A stretch of DNA of 64,000 nucleotides from Pseudoflavonifractor gallinarum (GCF_014982855.1 NZ_JADCKF010000002.1:186001-250000), one strand, 5' to 3'. Counted from the stretch's first letter, positions 15,956-24,964 are shown. Made by a program: numbers and translations. The notes: generated from the letters alone by a model not told the origin.

Positions 15956-17263
15956 ATGCACAACTATTATTTTGACCGGCCCGACCTGGCCGGGGAGGAG
16001 CTTCCCCTCCCCGCCGGAGGGGAGGAGGGCTACCGCTTTCGCCCGGCGGATGGGGAGATGCCGCCCCTCCCGCCCCGCAGGCCACCCAAATACCCCCGGC
16101 GCCCCAACCGGATCCGGCGGCGGGCCGTATGGGTGCTGTGCCTCTTTCTGGTGGTGCTGCTGGGGGGGAGCGGGGCGCTCCTGGCCCTGGGGATGAACGG
16201 CCTGCTCCCCTGGAGCGGCACGGCCGATCCCCCCGATTACGTCTATTCCCTGCCCGAGGAGGAGCCGGAGTACCCCACCACGGTGGAGCGGGCCCCTCTG
16301 GGGGACGGGACCGTCCTCACCCTCCACGCCGCCCCCGGCGGGGCCGAGCTGAGCGCCGAGGAGATCTATGCGAAAAATTCCCCCTCCATCGTCAGCATTG
16401 AGAGCACCCGCCCCGACGGGGTCTCCCAGGGGACGGGGATCGTCTTTTCCCAAGACGGGTACATCCTCACCAACCACCATGTGATCGCCGGGGCCTCCGT
16501 GGTGACGGTGAGCCCGCTGGAGGGCTCCAGCCACTACAACGCCCTCCTGGTGGGGAGCGACAGCCAGACCGACCTGGCCGTCCTCAAGGTGGAGGGCCCG
16601 ACCGACTTCACCCCCGCGGAGTTCGGCGTCTCCGACACCCTCCGGGTGGGGGAGCGGGCCTATGCCATCGGCAACCCCCTGGGGGCCCAGCTCCCGGGCA
16701 CCATGACCGAGGGGATCATCTCCTTCCTGGACCGCTCCATGTCGGTGGACGGGTATGAGATGGAGCTCATCCAGACCGACGCCGCCCTCAACTCGGGCAA
16801 CTCCGGCGGGGCCCTGGTCAACCGGTACGGACAGGTCATCGGGGTGACCACCCTCAAGATGATGTCCGACTTCGACACCATCGAGGGCCTGGGCTTCGCC
16901 ATCCCCTCGGCCACCGTCAAGGCCATCGCCGACGAGCTCATCGCCCAGGGCCATGTGGGGGGACGCCCCACCATCGGCATCACGGCGGGCCCCTCCTACT
17001 ACTACGTGGAGGAGGGGTATGACGGGCCGGAGGGCCTGTATGTGGTGAGCGTGGAGCCCCGCTCCGACGCCTGGGCCAAGGGCCTGCGGGCGGGGGACAT
17101 CATCCTCAAGACCAACGGACAGCCCACCCCCACCATCGAGGCCCTCAACGCCGTCAAGGAGGAGCTGGGCGTGGGGGACACCCTGGAGCTGGAGTTCTAC
17201 CGGGACGGGGAGTACCGTACCATAACCGTGGCGCTGGTGGAGCAGTATACCCTCCAGCCGTGA
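15956..17263 (+). CDS. HtrA/DegP-type membrane-anchored serine protease with PDZ domain
   Basis: This 435-aa protease probably degrades misfolded extracytoplasmic proteins. A Pro-rich cytosolic N-terminus of about 55 residues precedes one transmembrane segment (about 58-80). The trypsin-like domain carries the triad: His in LTNHHVIAG, Asp in QTDLAVLK and Ser in NSGNSGGALV. The single C-terminal PDZ domain includes LYVVSVEPRSDAWAKGLRAGDIIL. ATG 15956 follows AGGAGGAG. It is likely co-transcribed with the two-component system 31 bp upstream. Confidence 0.92.
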   Translation: MHNYYFDRPDLAGEELPLPAGGEEGYRFRPADGEMPPLPPRRPPKYPRRPNRIRRRAVWVLCLFLVVLLGGSGALLALGMNGLLPWSGTADPPDYVYSLPEEEPEYPTTVERAPLGDGTVLTLHAAPGGAELSAEEIYAKNSPSIVSIESTRPDGVSQGTGIVFSQDGYILTNHHVIAGASVVTVSPLEGSSHYNALLVGSDSQTDLAVLKVEGPTDFTPAEFGVSDTLRVGERAYAIGNPLGAQLPGTMTEGIISFLDRSMSVDGYEMELIQTDAALNSGNSGGALVNRYGQVIGVTTLKMMSDFDTIEGLGFAIPSATVKAIADELIAQGHVGGRPTIGITAGPSYYYVEEGYDGPEGLYVVSVEPRSDAWAKGLRAGDIILKTNGQPTPTIEALNAVKEELGVGDTLELEFYRDGEYRTITVALVEQYTLQP

Positions 17264-17272
17264 GCAAAAAAG

Positions 17273-17299
17273 GGGGCGCTCTCCCTGCGGAGAGCGCCC
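17273..17299 (+). terminator. Hairpin after the HtrA gene (weak terminator)
   Basis: The stem GGGCGCTCTC / GAGAGCGCCC lacks a T run on the plus strand; a T-rich tail occurs only in minus-strand reading. Confidence 0.45.
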
Positions 17300-17409
17300 A
17301 AAGCATACATAAGAGAGAATGGAATGTGAGCTTATCCCTCGTGATAAGCCCAGACGCGGGATCGGACCAATTGGCCGAGCTGCAAGTATAAGATAACTCA
17401 ATTTCCTGA

Positions 17410-17429
17410 AAATGTCAAATGGAACATTT
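17410..17429. promoter_or_regulatory. Inverted repeat before the amidohydrolase gene
   Basis: AAATGT-N8-ACATTT forms a dyad just upstream of the ribosome site, overlapping CAAATG-GAA-CATTTG. It could be an operator; no regulator is known. Confidence 0.3.
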
Positions 17430-17450
17430 GTAGAAAGAGGTCGAACACCA

Positions 17451-18605
17451 ATGCTGATCTATAACGGAGTGGTCCATCCCATGGACGGACCGGTCATTCC
17501 CCACGGTTATGTGCGCATGGAGGGGGGTATCCTTCAGGAGGTGGGCCCCATGGAGGTCTGTCCCGCCGTGGAGCAGGGAGACCTGGACGCCGCGGGGGGA
17601 CACATTATCCCCGGCTTTGTGGACGCCCACTGCCACCTGGGGCTCTTCGGCAACGCCGTGGGCTTTGAGGCCGACGACGGGAACGAGTCCACCGACCCCT
17701 GCACCCCCCATCTGCGGGCCATCGACGCCATCAATGTGCTGGACCGCTGCTTTGAGGAGGCCCGTGCGGGGGGCGTGACCACCGTGCTCACCGGCCCGGG
17801 CAGCGCCAACCCCATCGCCGGGCAGTTCGCCGCCATCAAGACCAATGGACGCTGGGTGGACGAGGCGGTGGTCCTGGCCCCGGCCGCCATGAAATTCGCT
17901 CTGGGCGAAAACCCCAAGACGGTGTACAATGAGCGCAAGGAGACCCCGGTCACCCGCATGGCCACCGCCGCCATCATCCGGGAAAACCTCTCCAAGGCCC
18001 TGGAGTACCGGGACAAGCAGGAGAAGGCCGCCCTGGATCCCGATCTGGACGGGCCCGACCTGGACGTGAAGCTGGAGGCCCTGGGGGCCGTGGTCACCGG
18101 GACCCTGCCCGCCCACTTCCACGCCCATCGGGCCGACGACATCGCCACCGCCGTGCGCATCGCCCGGGAGTTCGGCCTGCGCTTTGTGATCGTCCACGGC
18201 ACCGAGGGCTATCAGGTGGCCGATCTGCTGGCCGAGGCCGGGGTGGGGGTCATCACCGGCCCCTGCCTGGGGGACCGCTGCAAGCCGGAGCTGGCCGGCC
18301 ACACCCTGGAGAACCCGGTGCTGCTGGCCAAGGCGGGGGTCAAGGTGGCCATCTGCACCGACCACCCGGAGACCCCGGTGCAGTACCTGCCCCTGTGCGC
18401 CGCCATGGCGGTGCGGGCGGGCATGGCGGAGGAGGAGGCCCTGGCCTGCATCACCCGCAACGCCGCCGAGCTGGGGGGCGTGGGGGACCGGGTGGGCACC
18501 CTCACCCCCGGCAAGGACGCCGACGTGGTGGTCACCAGCGCCCATCCGCTGGACTGGAAGAGCCGGGTGGAGCACGTGTTCATCCAGGGCGTGCCCGTGA
18601 AATAA
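17451..18605 (+). CDS. Amidohydrolase family protein (imidazolonepropionase/dihydroorotase-like fold)
   Basis: This 384-aa metal-dependent hydrolase has the small beta-sandwich at both ends and a TIM-barrel. The first metal motif is FVDAHCHLG; later ligands lie in PAHFHAHRADD, IVHGTEGY and the catalytic-Asp segment ICTDHPE. The C-terminal LTPGKDADVVV block is typical of the superfamily. The substrate (a cyclic amide, imide or nucleobase-type compound) is unknown. ATG 17451 is preferred over in-frame ATG 17412 because GAAAGAGG lies about 11 nt upstream of it. The fumarase-alpha gene follows after 29 bp, so the two are probably an operon. Confidence 0.85.
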   Translation: MLIYNGVVHPMDGPVIPHGYVRMEGGILQEVGPMEVCPAVEQGDLDAAGGHIIPGFVDAHCHLGLFGNAVGFEADDGNESTDPCTPHLRAIDAINVLDRCFEEARAGGVTTVLTGPGSANPIAGQFAAIKTNGRWVDEAVVLAPAAMKFALGENPKTVYNERKETPVTRMATAAIIRENLSKALEYRDKQEKAALDPDLDGPDLDVKLEALGAVVTGTLPAHFHAHRADDIATAVRIAREFGLRFVIVHGTEGYQVADLLAEAGVGVITGPCLGDRCKPELAGHTLENPVLLAKAGVKVAICTDHPETPVQYLPLCAAMAVRAGMAEEEALACITRNAAELGGVGDRVGTLTPGKDADVVVTSAHPLDWKSRVEHVFIQGVPVK

Positions 18606-18634
18606 GAACAAGAGACAAAAAGGGGAGAGCCGTT

Positions 18635-19477
18635 ATGAGAGACATCAGCTGTGAGGAGATCACCCGCACCGTGCGGGATCTGTGCATCCAGGCCAACTGC
18701 CACCTGCCCGTGGACGTGCAGGAGGCCATCGTGAAGGCGGAGGGGAGCGAGCGCTCCCCGGTAGGGAAGGCCATCCTGGGCGACCTGGAGGAGAACTTCC
18801 GCTTCGCCGACGCGCGGGAGCTGCCCATCTGCCAGGACACCGGCATGGCCGTGGTCTTTGTGGAGCTGGGGCAGGAGGTCCACATCACCGGGGGCCTCCT
18901 CTCCGACGCGGTGAACGCGGGGGTGGCCCAGGGCTATGTGGAGGGACACCTGCGCTGCTCGGTGGTGGGGGACCCCCTGCGCCGGGTGAACACCAACAAC
19001 AATACCCCCGCCATAATCCACCTGACGCTGGTGGAGGGGGACCGGCTCTCCATCACCGTGGCCCCCAAGGGCTTCGGCAGCGAGAACATGACCGCCCTGC
19101 GGATGCTCAAGCCCTCGGTGGGCCCGGAGGCGGTGGTGGACTTCATCGTGGAGGCCGTGTCCAACGCCGGGAGCAATCCATGTCCCCCCATCGTGGTGGG
19201 CGTGGGCGTGGGCGGCACCTCCGAGATGGCCACCCTGCTGGCCAAGCGGGCCCTCCTGCGCCCGGTGGACCAGCACAACGAGGACCCCTTCTACGCCGAT
19301 CTGGAGGCCAAGGCCCTGGCCCGCATCAACGCCCTGGGCATCGGTCCCCAGGGTCTGGGCGGCACCACCACCGCGCTGTCGGTGTGCATCCTCCACTACG
19401 GAACCCACATCGCCGGTCTGCCCTGCGCGGTGAACATCGGGTGCCATGTCACCCGTCACGCCAGCGCCGTCTTGTAA
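18635..19477 (+). CDS. Class I fumarate hydratase, alpha subunit (TtdA/FumA N-domain)
   Basis: This 280-aa oxygen-labile [4Fe-4S] hydro-lyase subunit carries the three cysteines that ligate the cluster: LPICQDTGM, GSNPCPPIV and NIGCHVTRH. Glycine-rich PIVVGVGVGGTSEMA is typical. Two-subunit fumarases or tartrate dehydratases need a beta subunit (about 180-200 aa), usually encoded next door; here the next gene is hpf and no beta gene occurs in this window. It may be encoded elsewhere. ATG 18635 follows AGGGGAG. The operon partner upstream is the amidohydrolase. Confidence 0.88.
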   Translation: MRDISCEEITRTVRDLCIQANCHLPVDVQEAIVKAEGSERSPVGKAILGDLEENFRFADARELPICQDTGMAVVFVELGQEVHITGGLLSDAVNAGVAQGYVEGHLRCSVVGDPLRRVNTNNNTPAIIHLTLVEGDRLSITVAPKGFGSENMTALRMLKPSVGPEAVVDFIVEAVSNAGSNPCPPIVVGVGVGGTSEMATLLAKRALLRPVDQHNEDPFYADLEAKALARINALGIGPQGLGGTTTALSVCILHYGTHIAGLPCAVNIGCHVTRHASAVL

Positions 19478-19514
19478 AAAATCCTGAAAACAGGGTGGAA
19501 ATTTTTTGCGGATG

Positions 19515-19523
19515 TGGTATAAT
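19515..19523 (+). promoter_or_regulatory. Extended -10 promoter of hpf
   Basis: TGGTATAAT is a consensus extended -10, about 100 bp before the hpf start codon. The leader contains a small hairpin (GCCCTC / GAGGGC near 19590-19608). Confidence 0.6.
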
Positions 19524-19623
19524 TGTGACAAGGAAATCGCTGGGCGGTTTCTCCATACGGGTCCCATGACCCGTGGGCAACGACAAAAGCCCTCTCATCC
19601 AGAGGGCGGAAGGAGCTGACACT

Positions 19624-20166
19624 ATGAAGTTCGTGTTTACTGACAAGAAGGTTAACCTCCCCAACAAGGTGCATGCCTATGCCGAGAAGAAAGTGGGCAA
19701 GCTGGACCGCTATTTCAAGGCGGACGCGGAGGCTTCCATTGTCTTTAGTGTTGAAAAAGACCGCAACAACGTGGAACTGACGGTCCGCTCCGGCGGCACC
19801 ATCATCCGCGTGGCGGAGAGTACGTCCGATATGTTCGCCACCATCGACGCCGCGGTGGCCTCGGTGGAGCGGCAGCTGCGCAAGAACAAGGCCCGCCTGG
19901 AAAAGCGCCTGCGCCAGGACGCCTTTGTCCGCTCGGTGGAGGAGGAGATCTCCTCCTTCGTGCCCGAGGTGGAGGAGGATGAGTTCCGCATCGTCCGCAC
20001 CAAGAAGTTCCCCATCAAGCCCATGACGGTGGAAGAGGCGGTGCTCCAGATGAACCTGGTGGACCACACCTTCTTCGCCTTCAAGGACGTGGACAACGAC
20101 GGCGCCTTCTCCGTGGTGTATAAGCGCAACGACGGCGGCTACGGCCTGATCGAAGACGCCGAATAA
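19624..20166 (+). CDS. hpf: Ribosome hibernation promoting factor, long form
   Basis: This 180-aa cytosolic protein dimerises 70S ribosomes to inactive 100S particles in stationary phase. The N-terminal S30AE domain (1 to about 100) binds the decoding region. A charged linker leads to the C-terminal dimerisation domain (about 125-180) with MTVEEAVLQMNLVDHTFFAFK and VVYKRNDGGYGLIE, which defines the long HPF of Firmicutes. ATG 19624 follows GGAAGGAG. It has its own promoter and a strong terminator, so it is a single-gene unit. Confidence 0.95.
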   Translation: MKFVFTDKKVNLPNKVHAYAEKKVGKLDRYFKADAEASIVFSVEKDRNNVELTVRSGGTIIRVAESTSDMFATIDAAVASVERQLRKNKARLEKRLRQDAFVRSVEEEISSFVPEVEEDEFRIVRTKKFPIKPMTVEEAVLQMNLVDHTFFAFKDVDNDGAFSVVYKRNDGGYGLIEDAE

Positions 20167-20196
20167 CCGAAATTTGACCCTTTGCCAAACCATTAC

Positions 20197-20232
20197 AAGG
20201 CCCCCCGGGAGCAATTCCCGGGGGGCCTTTTT
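20197..20232 (+). terminator. Intrinsic terminator of hpf
   Basis: The stem AAGGCCCCCCGGGA / TCCCGGGGGGCCTT runs into TTTTT. Confidence 0.9.
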
Positions 20233-20260
20233 GCATGTGCGGCTGCGGGTTTGCCGGTAA

Positions 20261-20358
20261 GAGCCTCGCAGAGTTCCGCCGTCCGCAGACGGCGGCCTGC
20301 ATCCCTCTCGAAAAAATGCTTGCATTTTTGAGACGCGTGTCGAAGCAGTTCGACACGC
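20261..20358 (-). repeat. Mosaic palindromic element, copy 4 (98 bp, internally deleted)
   Basis: On the plus strand the E module is fused directly to the end of C (CTGCATCCC), then B and the A palindrome GCGTGTCGAA-GCAG-TTCGACACGC. The D module and most of C are missing. The deletion joins GACGGCGG to CCTGCATC, so it is a clean loss between modules. Confidence 0.85.
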
Positions 20359-20443
20359 GGAATCTTTCCAAATCTTAAACCTGGGCAAAGGGTGTGTAAA
20401 GACGGGGACGGTAAAATACCTCTCGGAAAGGGGGGAGCGTCCT

Positions 20444-21178
20444 GTGAACGGACCTGACCTGCGCGGCCGCCCCGTCATCGAGGTGAAGGACCTCCGCAAG
20501 GAGTATCCCATCGGCGATGAGACGGTAGTGGCCCTGAAACGCATCAACCTGCACGTCATGCGGGGGGAGATCTGCTGCATCTTCGGCACCTCCGGCTCGG
20601 GGAAGAGCACTCTGCTCAACCAGCTGGCCGGAATGGAGAAGCCCACCCGGGGAGAGGTGCGCATCGGCGGCGTGCCCATCTCCCGCCTGAGCGAGCGGCA
20701 GCTGGCCTCCTTCCGGCAGCAGCACCTGGGCTTCGTGTTCCAGTCCTACAACCTGCTGCCCAACCTGACCGCCACCGAGAACGTGGCCATGCCGCTCATG
20801 TTCCGGGGAGTCCCCCGGGCCGAGCGGGAGGCGGCGGCCCGGAAGCTGCTGTGCCGGGTGGGGCTCTCCCACCGGCTGGACCACTTCCCGGGGCAGATGT
20901 CGGGCGGCCAGCAGCAGCGGGCGGGCATCGCCCGGGCCTTCATCGCCCGGCCCGACGTGGTCTTTGCCGACGAGCCCACCGGAAACCTGGACTCCAAGAC
21001 CACCGCCGAGATCATGGAGATGATCTGCGCCTTTGCCCGCCGCTACCACCAGACCATCATCCTGGTCACCCACGACCCGGAGATGGCCGCCTACGCCGAC
21101 CGCATCGTCACCCTCATCGACGGGGAGATCGTGGGCAACCAAGTCAACCAGAAGGAGAAGAGTCAATATGAAGCGTAA
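20444..21178 (+). CDS. ABC transporter ATP-binding protein, MacB/LolD-type
   Basis: This 244-aa cytosolic ATPase drives the FtsX-like permease encoded at 23627. It shows Walker A GTSGSGKST, Q-loop VFQSYNLLPNLT, signature MSGGQQQR, Walker B VVFADEPTGNLDS and switch VTHDPEMA, all typical of the MacB/LolD mechanotransmission group. The start is GTG 20444 after GGGGGAG. It overlaps the next gene by 11 bp, so three genes form one tightly coupled operon (ATPase, secreted CARDB-like protein, permease). Confidence 0.9.
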   Translation: MNGPDLRGRPVIEVKDLRKEYPIGDETVVALKRINLHVMRGEICCIFGTSGSGKSTLLNQLAGMEKPTRGEVRIGGVPISRLSERQLASFRQQHLGFVFQSYNLLPNLTATENVAMPLMFRGVPRAEREAAARKLLCRVGLSHRLDHFPGQMSGGQQQRAGIARAFIARPDVVFADEPTGNLDSKTTAEIMEMICAFARRYHQTIILVTHDPEMAAYADRIVTLIDGEIVGNQVNQKEKSQYEA

Positions 21179-23630
21179 TCCATTCCGCCGGGGCGGGGCC
21201 CTCCTGCTCCTCCTGGCGCTGCTGCTGGGCGTGCTGCCCGCCGCGGCCGCCGCCGAGGGGGGCACCCTCTATGTGACAGGCTACACCGTCCAGGACTCCG
21301 CCGGGCGCACCGCCGCCCGGGTCACCAAGGGCGACACCGTCAACATCGCCGTCACCGTCAAGGACACCGGGGACGGCACCGGCGCCGGCGACCCCGCCGC
21401 CCTGGACATCACCAAGCTGGAGGACAGCTTCACCGGCGGGAGCGTCAATGTCCGCCGGGTCTCCGAGGACGGAGCCCCCCTGCGCTACGAGATCCTCCTG
21501 AGCGGCGTCACCTACAAGGGCGTGGGGCAGAGCCTGCGCCTCCAGGTGGGCACCGCCGGACAGGCCGACTCCTACCAGACCATGGAGGTGACCGTCACCG
21601 AGGCCGTGGTCTACGAGGCCCCCGAGCGGGTCCCCGACATCCCCTCCACCCCGGACGCCGCCCCCGTCCCCCTGGTGACGGTCTCCCGCAATGAGCTGAA
21701 GCAGCCCATCCAGGCCGGGCAGGAGGCGGAGCTCACCATCACCTTCCGCAACCTGAGCAACGCCCGGCTGAAATCCCCCGTGGCCGTCTTCACCCCCACC
21801 GAGGGCCTGGAGATCCTGGGGGGGAGCAACTCCTTCCCCCTGGACGAGATCGCCGGGAAGAAGAGCGCCACCGTCAAGCTCCGGATCAAGGCGGCCAGCG
21901 TCATCCAGAGCCCCGCCCAGTCCCTGGGGGTGGAGCTGCGCTTCAACTACCACAACAACATCTCCCTGGTCCAGGGGAGCATCACCGACAAGATCAGCAT
22001 TCCCGCCCTGGGCCGGGAGAGCGTGCCCCAGCCCCCGGTGCTGGTCACCCGCTCCCCCCTGGAAAAGCCCGTGGCCCCCGGGGAGACGAGGGAGGTGACC
22101 ATCTCCTTCCAGAACAGCGGCACCACCAAGCTGGTGGGGGCGGTGGCATCGGTCACGGCCAGCGAGTCCCTGATGCTCCTCAACGACACCACCACCTTCC
22201 TCCTGGGGGACATCGCGCCGGGCAAGACCGGGAGCATCACCGTCCGCTTCCAGGCCGCCCGGGACATGAACTCGGCCAACCAGTCCCTGAGCACCGAGCT
22301 CAAGTTCGGCTACGACAACGGCGGCATGCTCACCCAGGCCACCGCCTCCGACAAGGTGGGCATCCCCGCCGTGCCCCGGGAGAGCGTGGCCCAGCCCCTG
22401 GTGATCCTCACCCGCTCGGCCGCCCCCAAGCCCCTGGCCGCCGGGGAGAGCCGCAGCGTGGAGCTCTCCTTCCGCAACGCGGGGACCACCAAGGTGGTCT
22501 CCCCCATGGTGACGGTGACCCCCTCGGACGCCATCCTGCTTTTGAACGACGCCTCCTCCTTCCTCCTGCCCGACCTGGAGCCGGGGAAGAGCGCCTCCCT
22601 CACCCTGCGCATCCAGGGGGCGGCCGAGATCAGCTCGGCCAACCAGTCCCTGAGCACCGAGCTGAAATACAGCTACCACAACGGGGAGACCATGGCCCAG
22701 GCCACCGCCTCCGACCGCATCAACCTCACCGCCGTCCCCACCGGGAAGGGGGACAGCCCCCAGCCCAACGTGGTCATCCGCTCCTTCTCCTACGGGGAGG
22801 GGTCGGTGGCCTCGGGGAGCTCCTTCCCCCTCTCCTTCACCTTTGAGAACACCGGGCGGCTGGGGATCGAAAACCTGGTGATCACCGTAGAGGGCGGGGA
22901 GAGCTTCGCCATGAACGGCAGCACCAACACCTTCTACTACCCCGCCCTGGGCGCCGGGGAGAGCCAGACCCGGGAGGTCCCCATGCGGGCCGTCCCCACC
23001 GGCAAGAGCGGCGCCCAGAGCGTCTCCATCGGCTTCAAGTACGAGTATGTGGACGGGGCCAAGCGCGCCCAGGCCACCTCGGACATCAAGGTCTCCATCC
23101 CCCTCTACCAGCCCGACCGCCTCCAGATCAACGCCCCCACCCTGCCCGAGACCGCCACCGAGGGGGAGGAGCTGGAGCTCACCCTGGCCTATGTGAACAA
23201 GGGCAAGGACGACATCGCCAACGTGGAGGCCACCGTGGTGGGCGAGGGGGTGACCACCCCCGCCCGGACCCAGTACCTGGGCAACCTCAGCGCCGGGAGC
23301 AGCGGGGCCATCGGCTTCGCCGTCACCCCCGAGAAGGCCGGGCCCCTCTCCCTGGTCCTCCGGGTCACCTATGAGAACGCCGACCAGCAGCTCCAGACCC
23401 GGGAATTCCCCGTGGAGCTCCAGGTGGAGGAGTTCGTCCCCGCCGAGGACCCGGCCCCCGGAGCGGGGGAGGAGGAGGGACAGCCCTTCCCCTGGCCCCT
23501 GGTCCTGGGCGGCAGCGGCGGCGGACTGGTGCTCCTCCTGGCCCTCCTCCGGTGGAAGAAGGGCCGCGCCAAGCCCCAGACCGAGGAGGGCGGGGACTGG
23601 ACCTCCTGGGAGGAGGAGAGTGAGCCTTGA
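21168..23630 (+). CDS. Secreted CARDB-like repeat protein with C-terminal membrane anchor
   Basis: This 820-aa surface protein has a signal peptide (residues 1-29, ending AAAAA) and a single C-terminal transmembrane segment followed by a short basic/acidic tail. Between them are at least five Ig-like repeats of about 120 residues resembling CARDB/DUF11 modules, each with a pattern such as VAPGETREVTISFQNSGTTK then LLLNDTTTFLLGDIAPGKT and an NQSLSTELKF-type strand; two copies (about 285-515) are highly similar. Its position between ATPase and permease suggests it is the extracytoplasmic partner of this transporter, replacing the MacA-type adaptor. ATG 21168 follows AGAAGGAG. Confidence 0.8.
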   Translation: MKRNPFRRGGALLLLLALLLGVLPAAAAAEGGTLYVTGYTVQDSAGRTAARVTKGDTVNIAVTVKDTGDGTGAGDPAALDITKLEDSFTGGSVNVRRVSEDGAPLRYEILLSGVTYKGVGQSLRLQVGTAGQADSYQTMEVTVTEAVVYEAPERVPDIPSTPDAAPVPLVTVSRNELKQPIQAGQEAELTITFRNLSNARLKSPVAVFTPTEGLEILGGSNSFPLDEIAGKKSATVKLRIKAASVIQSPAQSLGVELRFNYHNNISLVQGSITDKISIPALGRESVPQPPVLVTRSPLEKPVAPGETREVTISFQNSGTTKLVGAVASVTASESLMLLNDTTTFLLGDIAPGKTGSITVRFQAARDMNSANQSLSTELKFGYDNGGMLTQATASDKVGIPAVPRESVAQPLVILTRSAAPKPLAAGESRSVELSFRNAGTTKVVSPMVTVTPSDAILLLNDASSFLLPDLEPGKSASLTLRIQGAAEISSANQSLSTELKYSYHNGETMAQATASDRINLTAVPTGKGDSPQPNVVIRSFSYGEGSVASGSSFPLSFTFENTGRLGIENLVITVEGGESFAMNGSTNTFYYPALGAGESQTREVPMRAVPTGKSGAQSVSIGFKYEYVDGAKRAQATSDIKVSIPLYQPDRLQINAPTLPETATEGEELELTLAYVNKGKDDIANVEATVVGEGVTTPARTQYLGNLSAGSSGAIGFAVTPEKAGPLSLVLRVTYENADQQLQTREFPVELQVEEFVPAEDPAPGAGEEEGQPFPWPLVLGGSGGGLVLLLALLRWKKGRAKPQTEEGGDWTSWEEESEP

Positions 23631-24964
23631 GACGCAAGGACCTGATGCGCATGTGCCTGCAAAACCTGCTGCGGCGGAAATCCCGCACCCTTCTGACGGT
23701 GCTGGGGGTGTTCATCGGCTGCTGCTCCATCGTCATCATGGTCTCCCTGGGCATCGGCATGAAGGAGGCCCAGGAGAGCCTGCTGGCCCAGATGGGGGAC
23801 CTGACCATCATCACGGTCAACGCCCCCCAGGGGGGCAAGGGCAAGACCAAGCTGGACGAGGCCCTGGTCAAGCGCCTGCGCAGTCTGGGGGGCGTGGAGG
23901 CCGTCACCCCCAAGCAGAGCCTGGAGGCCGACCGCATCCGCCTTCTGGCGGGCACGGGCAACCGGTACATCGCCGAGTGGACCACCGTGGCCGGGGTGGA
24001 CATGGACACCCTGGAGCCTTTGGGCTTCCGCCTCACCCAGGGGGAGGCCGCCCACCGGAGCGGGGAGGTCATGGCGGGGGAGTACCTGGCCTATAACTTC
24101 AAGGACACCCTGCGCCCCGAGGGGCGGAACATGGTGGACCGCTGGGGCGGGGAGCTGGACGAGAACGGACAGCTCACGGAGTTTCCGCCCCCCTACCTGG
24201 ACCCCATGAAGGGGAAGATGACCCTGGAGATCGAGCACGACGGGGGCAGGTACACCTTCCCCATCACGGTGGCCGGGGTGACCAAGGAGGACTACGCCAA
24301 GGGGAGCGAGACCTCCGACGGGCTGATGATGAGCCTGTCCGACCTGCGGGGCATCTGGGACAAGATCCAGCGGGGGAAGAAGAAGGCCCTCCCCTACACC
24401 TCGGTGCTGGTGAAGGTCACGGGCATCGACCAGGTGGAGCCGGTGGAGCAGGAGATCAAGGCCATGGGCTACAACACCGAGTCCATGGAGAGCATCCGCA
24501 AGCCCATGGAGCAGGAGGCCCGGCAGAAGCAGATGATGCTGGGCGGCCTGGGGGCCATCTCCCTCTTCGTGGCCGCCCTGGGCATCACCAACACCATGAT
24601 CATGTCTATCTCCGAGCGCACCCGGGAGATCGGCATCATGAAGTCCCTGGGCTGCTATGTCACCGACATCCGGGTGATGTTCCTGGCCGAGGCGGGGGCC
24701 ATCGGCCTGATCGGCGGGGTGGTGGGCTGCGTGAGCAGCGGGATCATCTCCCTGATCGTGAACCTGGTCTCCCTGGGGCCGTCGGTGGAGAACCTGCTCC
24801 CCGCCCTGCTGGGGGGCGAGGGGGTGCGGCGGCTGTCGGTGATCCCCCTGTGGCTGCCGGTGTTCGGCATCTTCTTCTCGGTGCTCATCGGCCTGGCCTC
24901 CGGGTACTATCCCGCCAACAAGGCGGTGCAGATCCCGGCGCTGGAGGCCATCAAAAGCGAATAG
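23627..24964 (+). CDS. ABC transporter permease, MacB/FtsX family
   Basis: This 445-aa protein has the MacB architecture: TM1 (about 18-45, TLLTVLGVFIGCCSIVIMV), a large extracytoplasmic domain (about 45-300), then three C-terminal membrane helices including the FtsX segment GLGAISLFVAALGITNTM and SERTREIGIMKSLG. The start is TTG 23627 overlapping the previous stop, preceded by AGGAGGAG. Such transporters couple ATP hydrolysis to extracytoplasmic movement rather than transport across the membrane. The substrate is unknown; peptide or lipoprotein handling is the family norm. Confidence 0.88.
   Translation: MRRKDLMRMCLQNLLRRKSRTLLTVLGVFIGCCSIVIMVSLGIGMKEAQESLLAQMGDLTIITVNAPQGGKGKTKLDEALVKRLRSLGGVEAVTPKQSLEADRIRLLAGTGNRYIAEWTTVAGVDMDTLEPLGFRLTQGEAAHRSGEVMAGEYLAYNFKDTLRPEGRNMVDRWGGELDENGQLTEFPPPYLDPMKGKMTLEIEHDGGRYTFPITVAGVTKEDYAKGSETSDGLMMSLSDLRGIWDKIQRGKKKALPYTSVLVKVTGIDQVEPVEQEIKAMGYNTESMESIRKPMEQEARQKQMMLGGLGAISLFVAALGITNTMIMSISERTREIGIMKSLGCYVTDIRVMFLAEAGAIGLIGGVVGCVSSGIISLIVNLVSLGPSVENLLPALLGGEGVRRLSVIPLWLPVFGIFFSVLIGLASGYYPANKAVQIPALEAIKSE

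Noticed and set aside
17300-17450. Riboswitch before the amidohydrolase gene
   Set aside because: Only a short stem (GCTTATC / GATAAGC, 17330-17349) and a small dyad are present; no larger conserved structure is visible.
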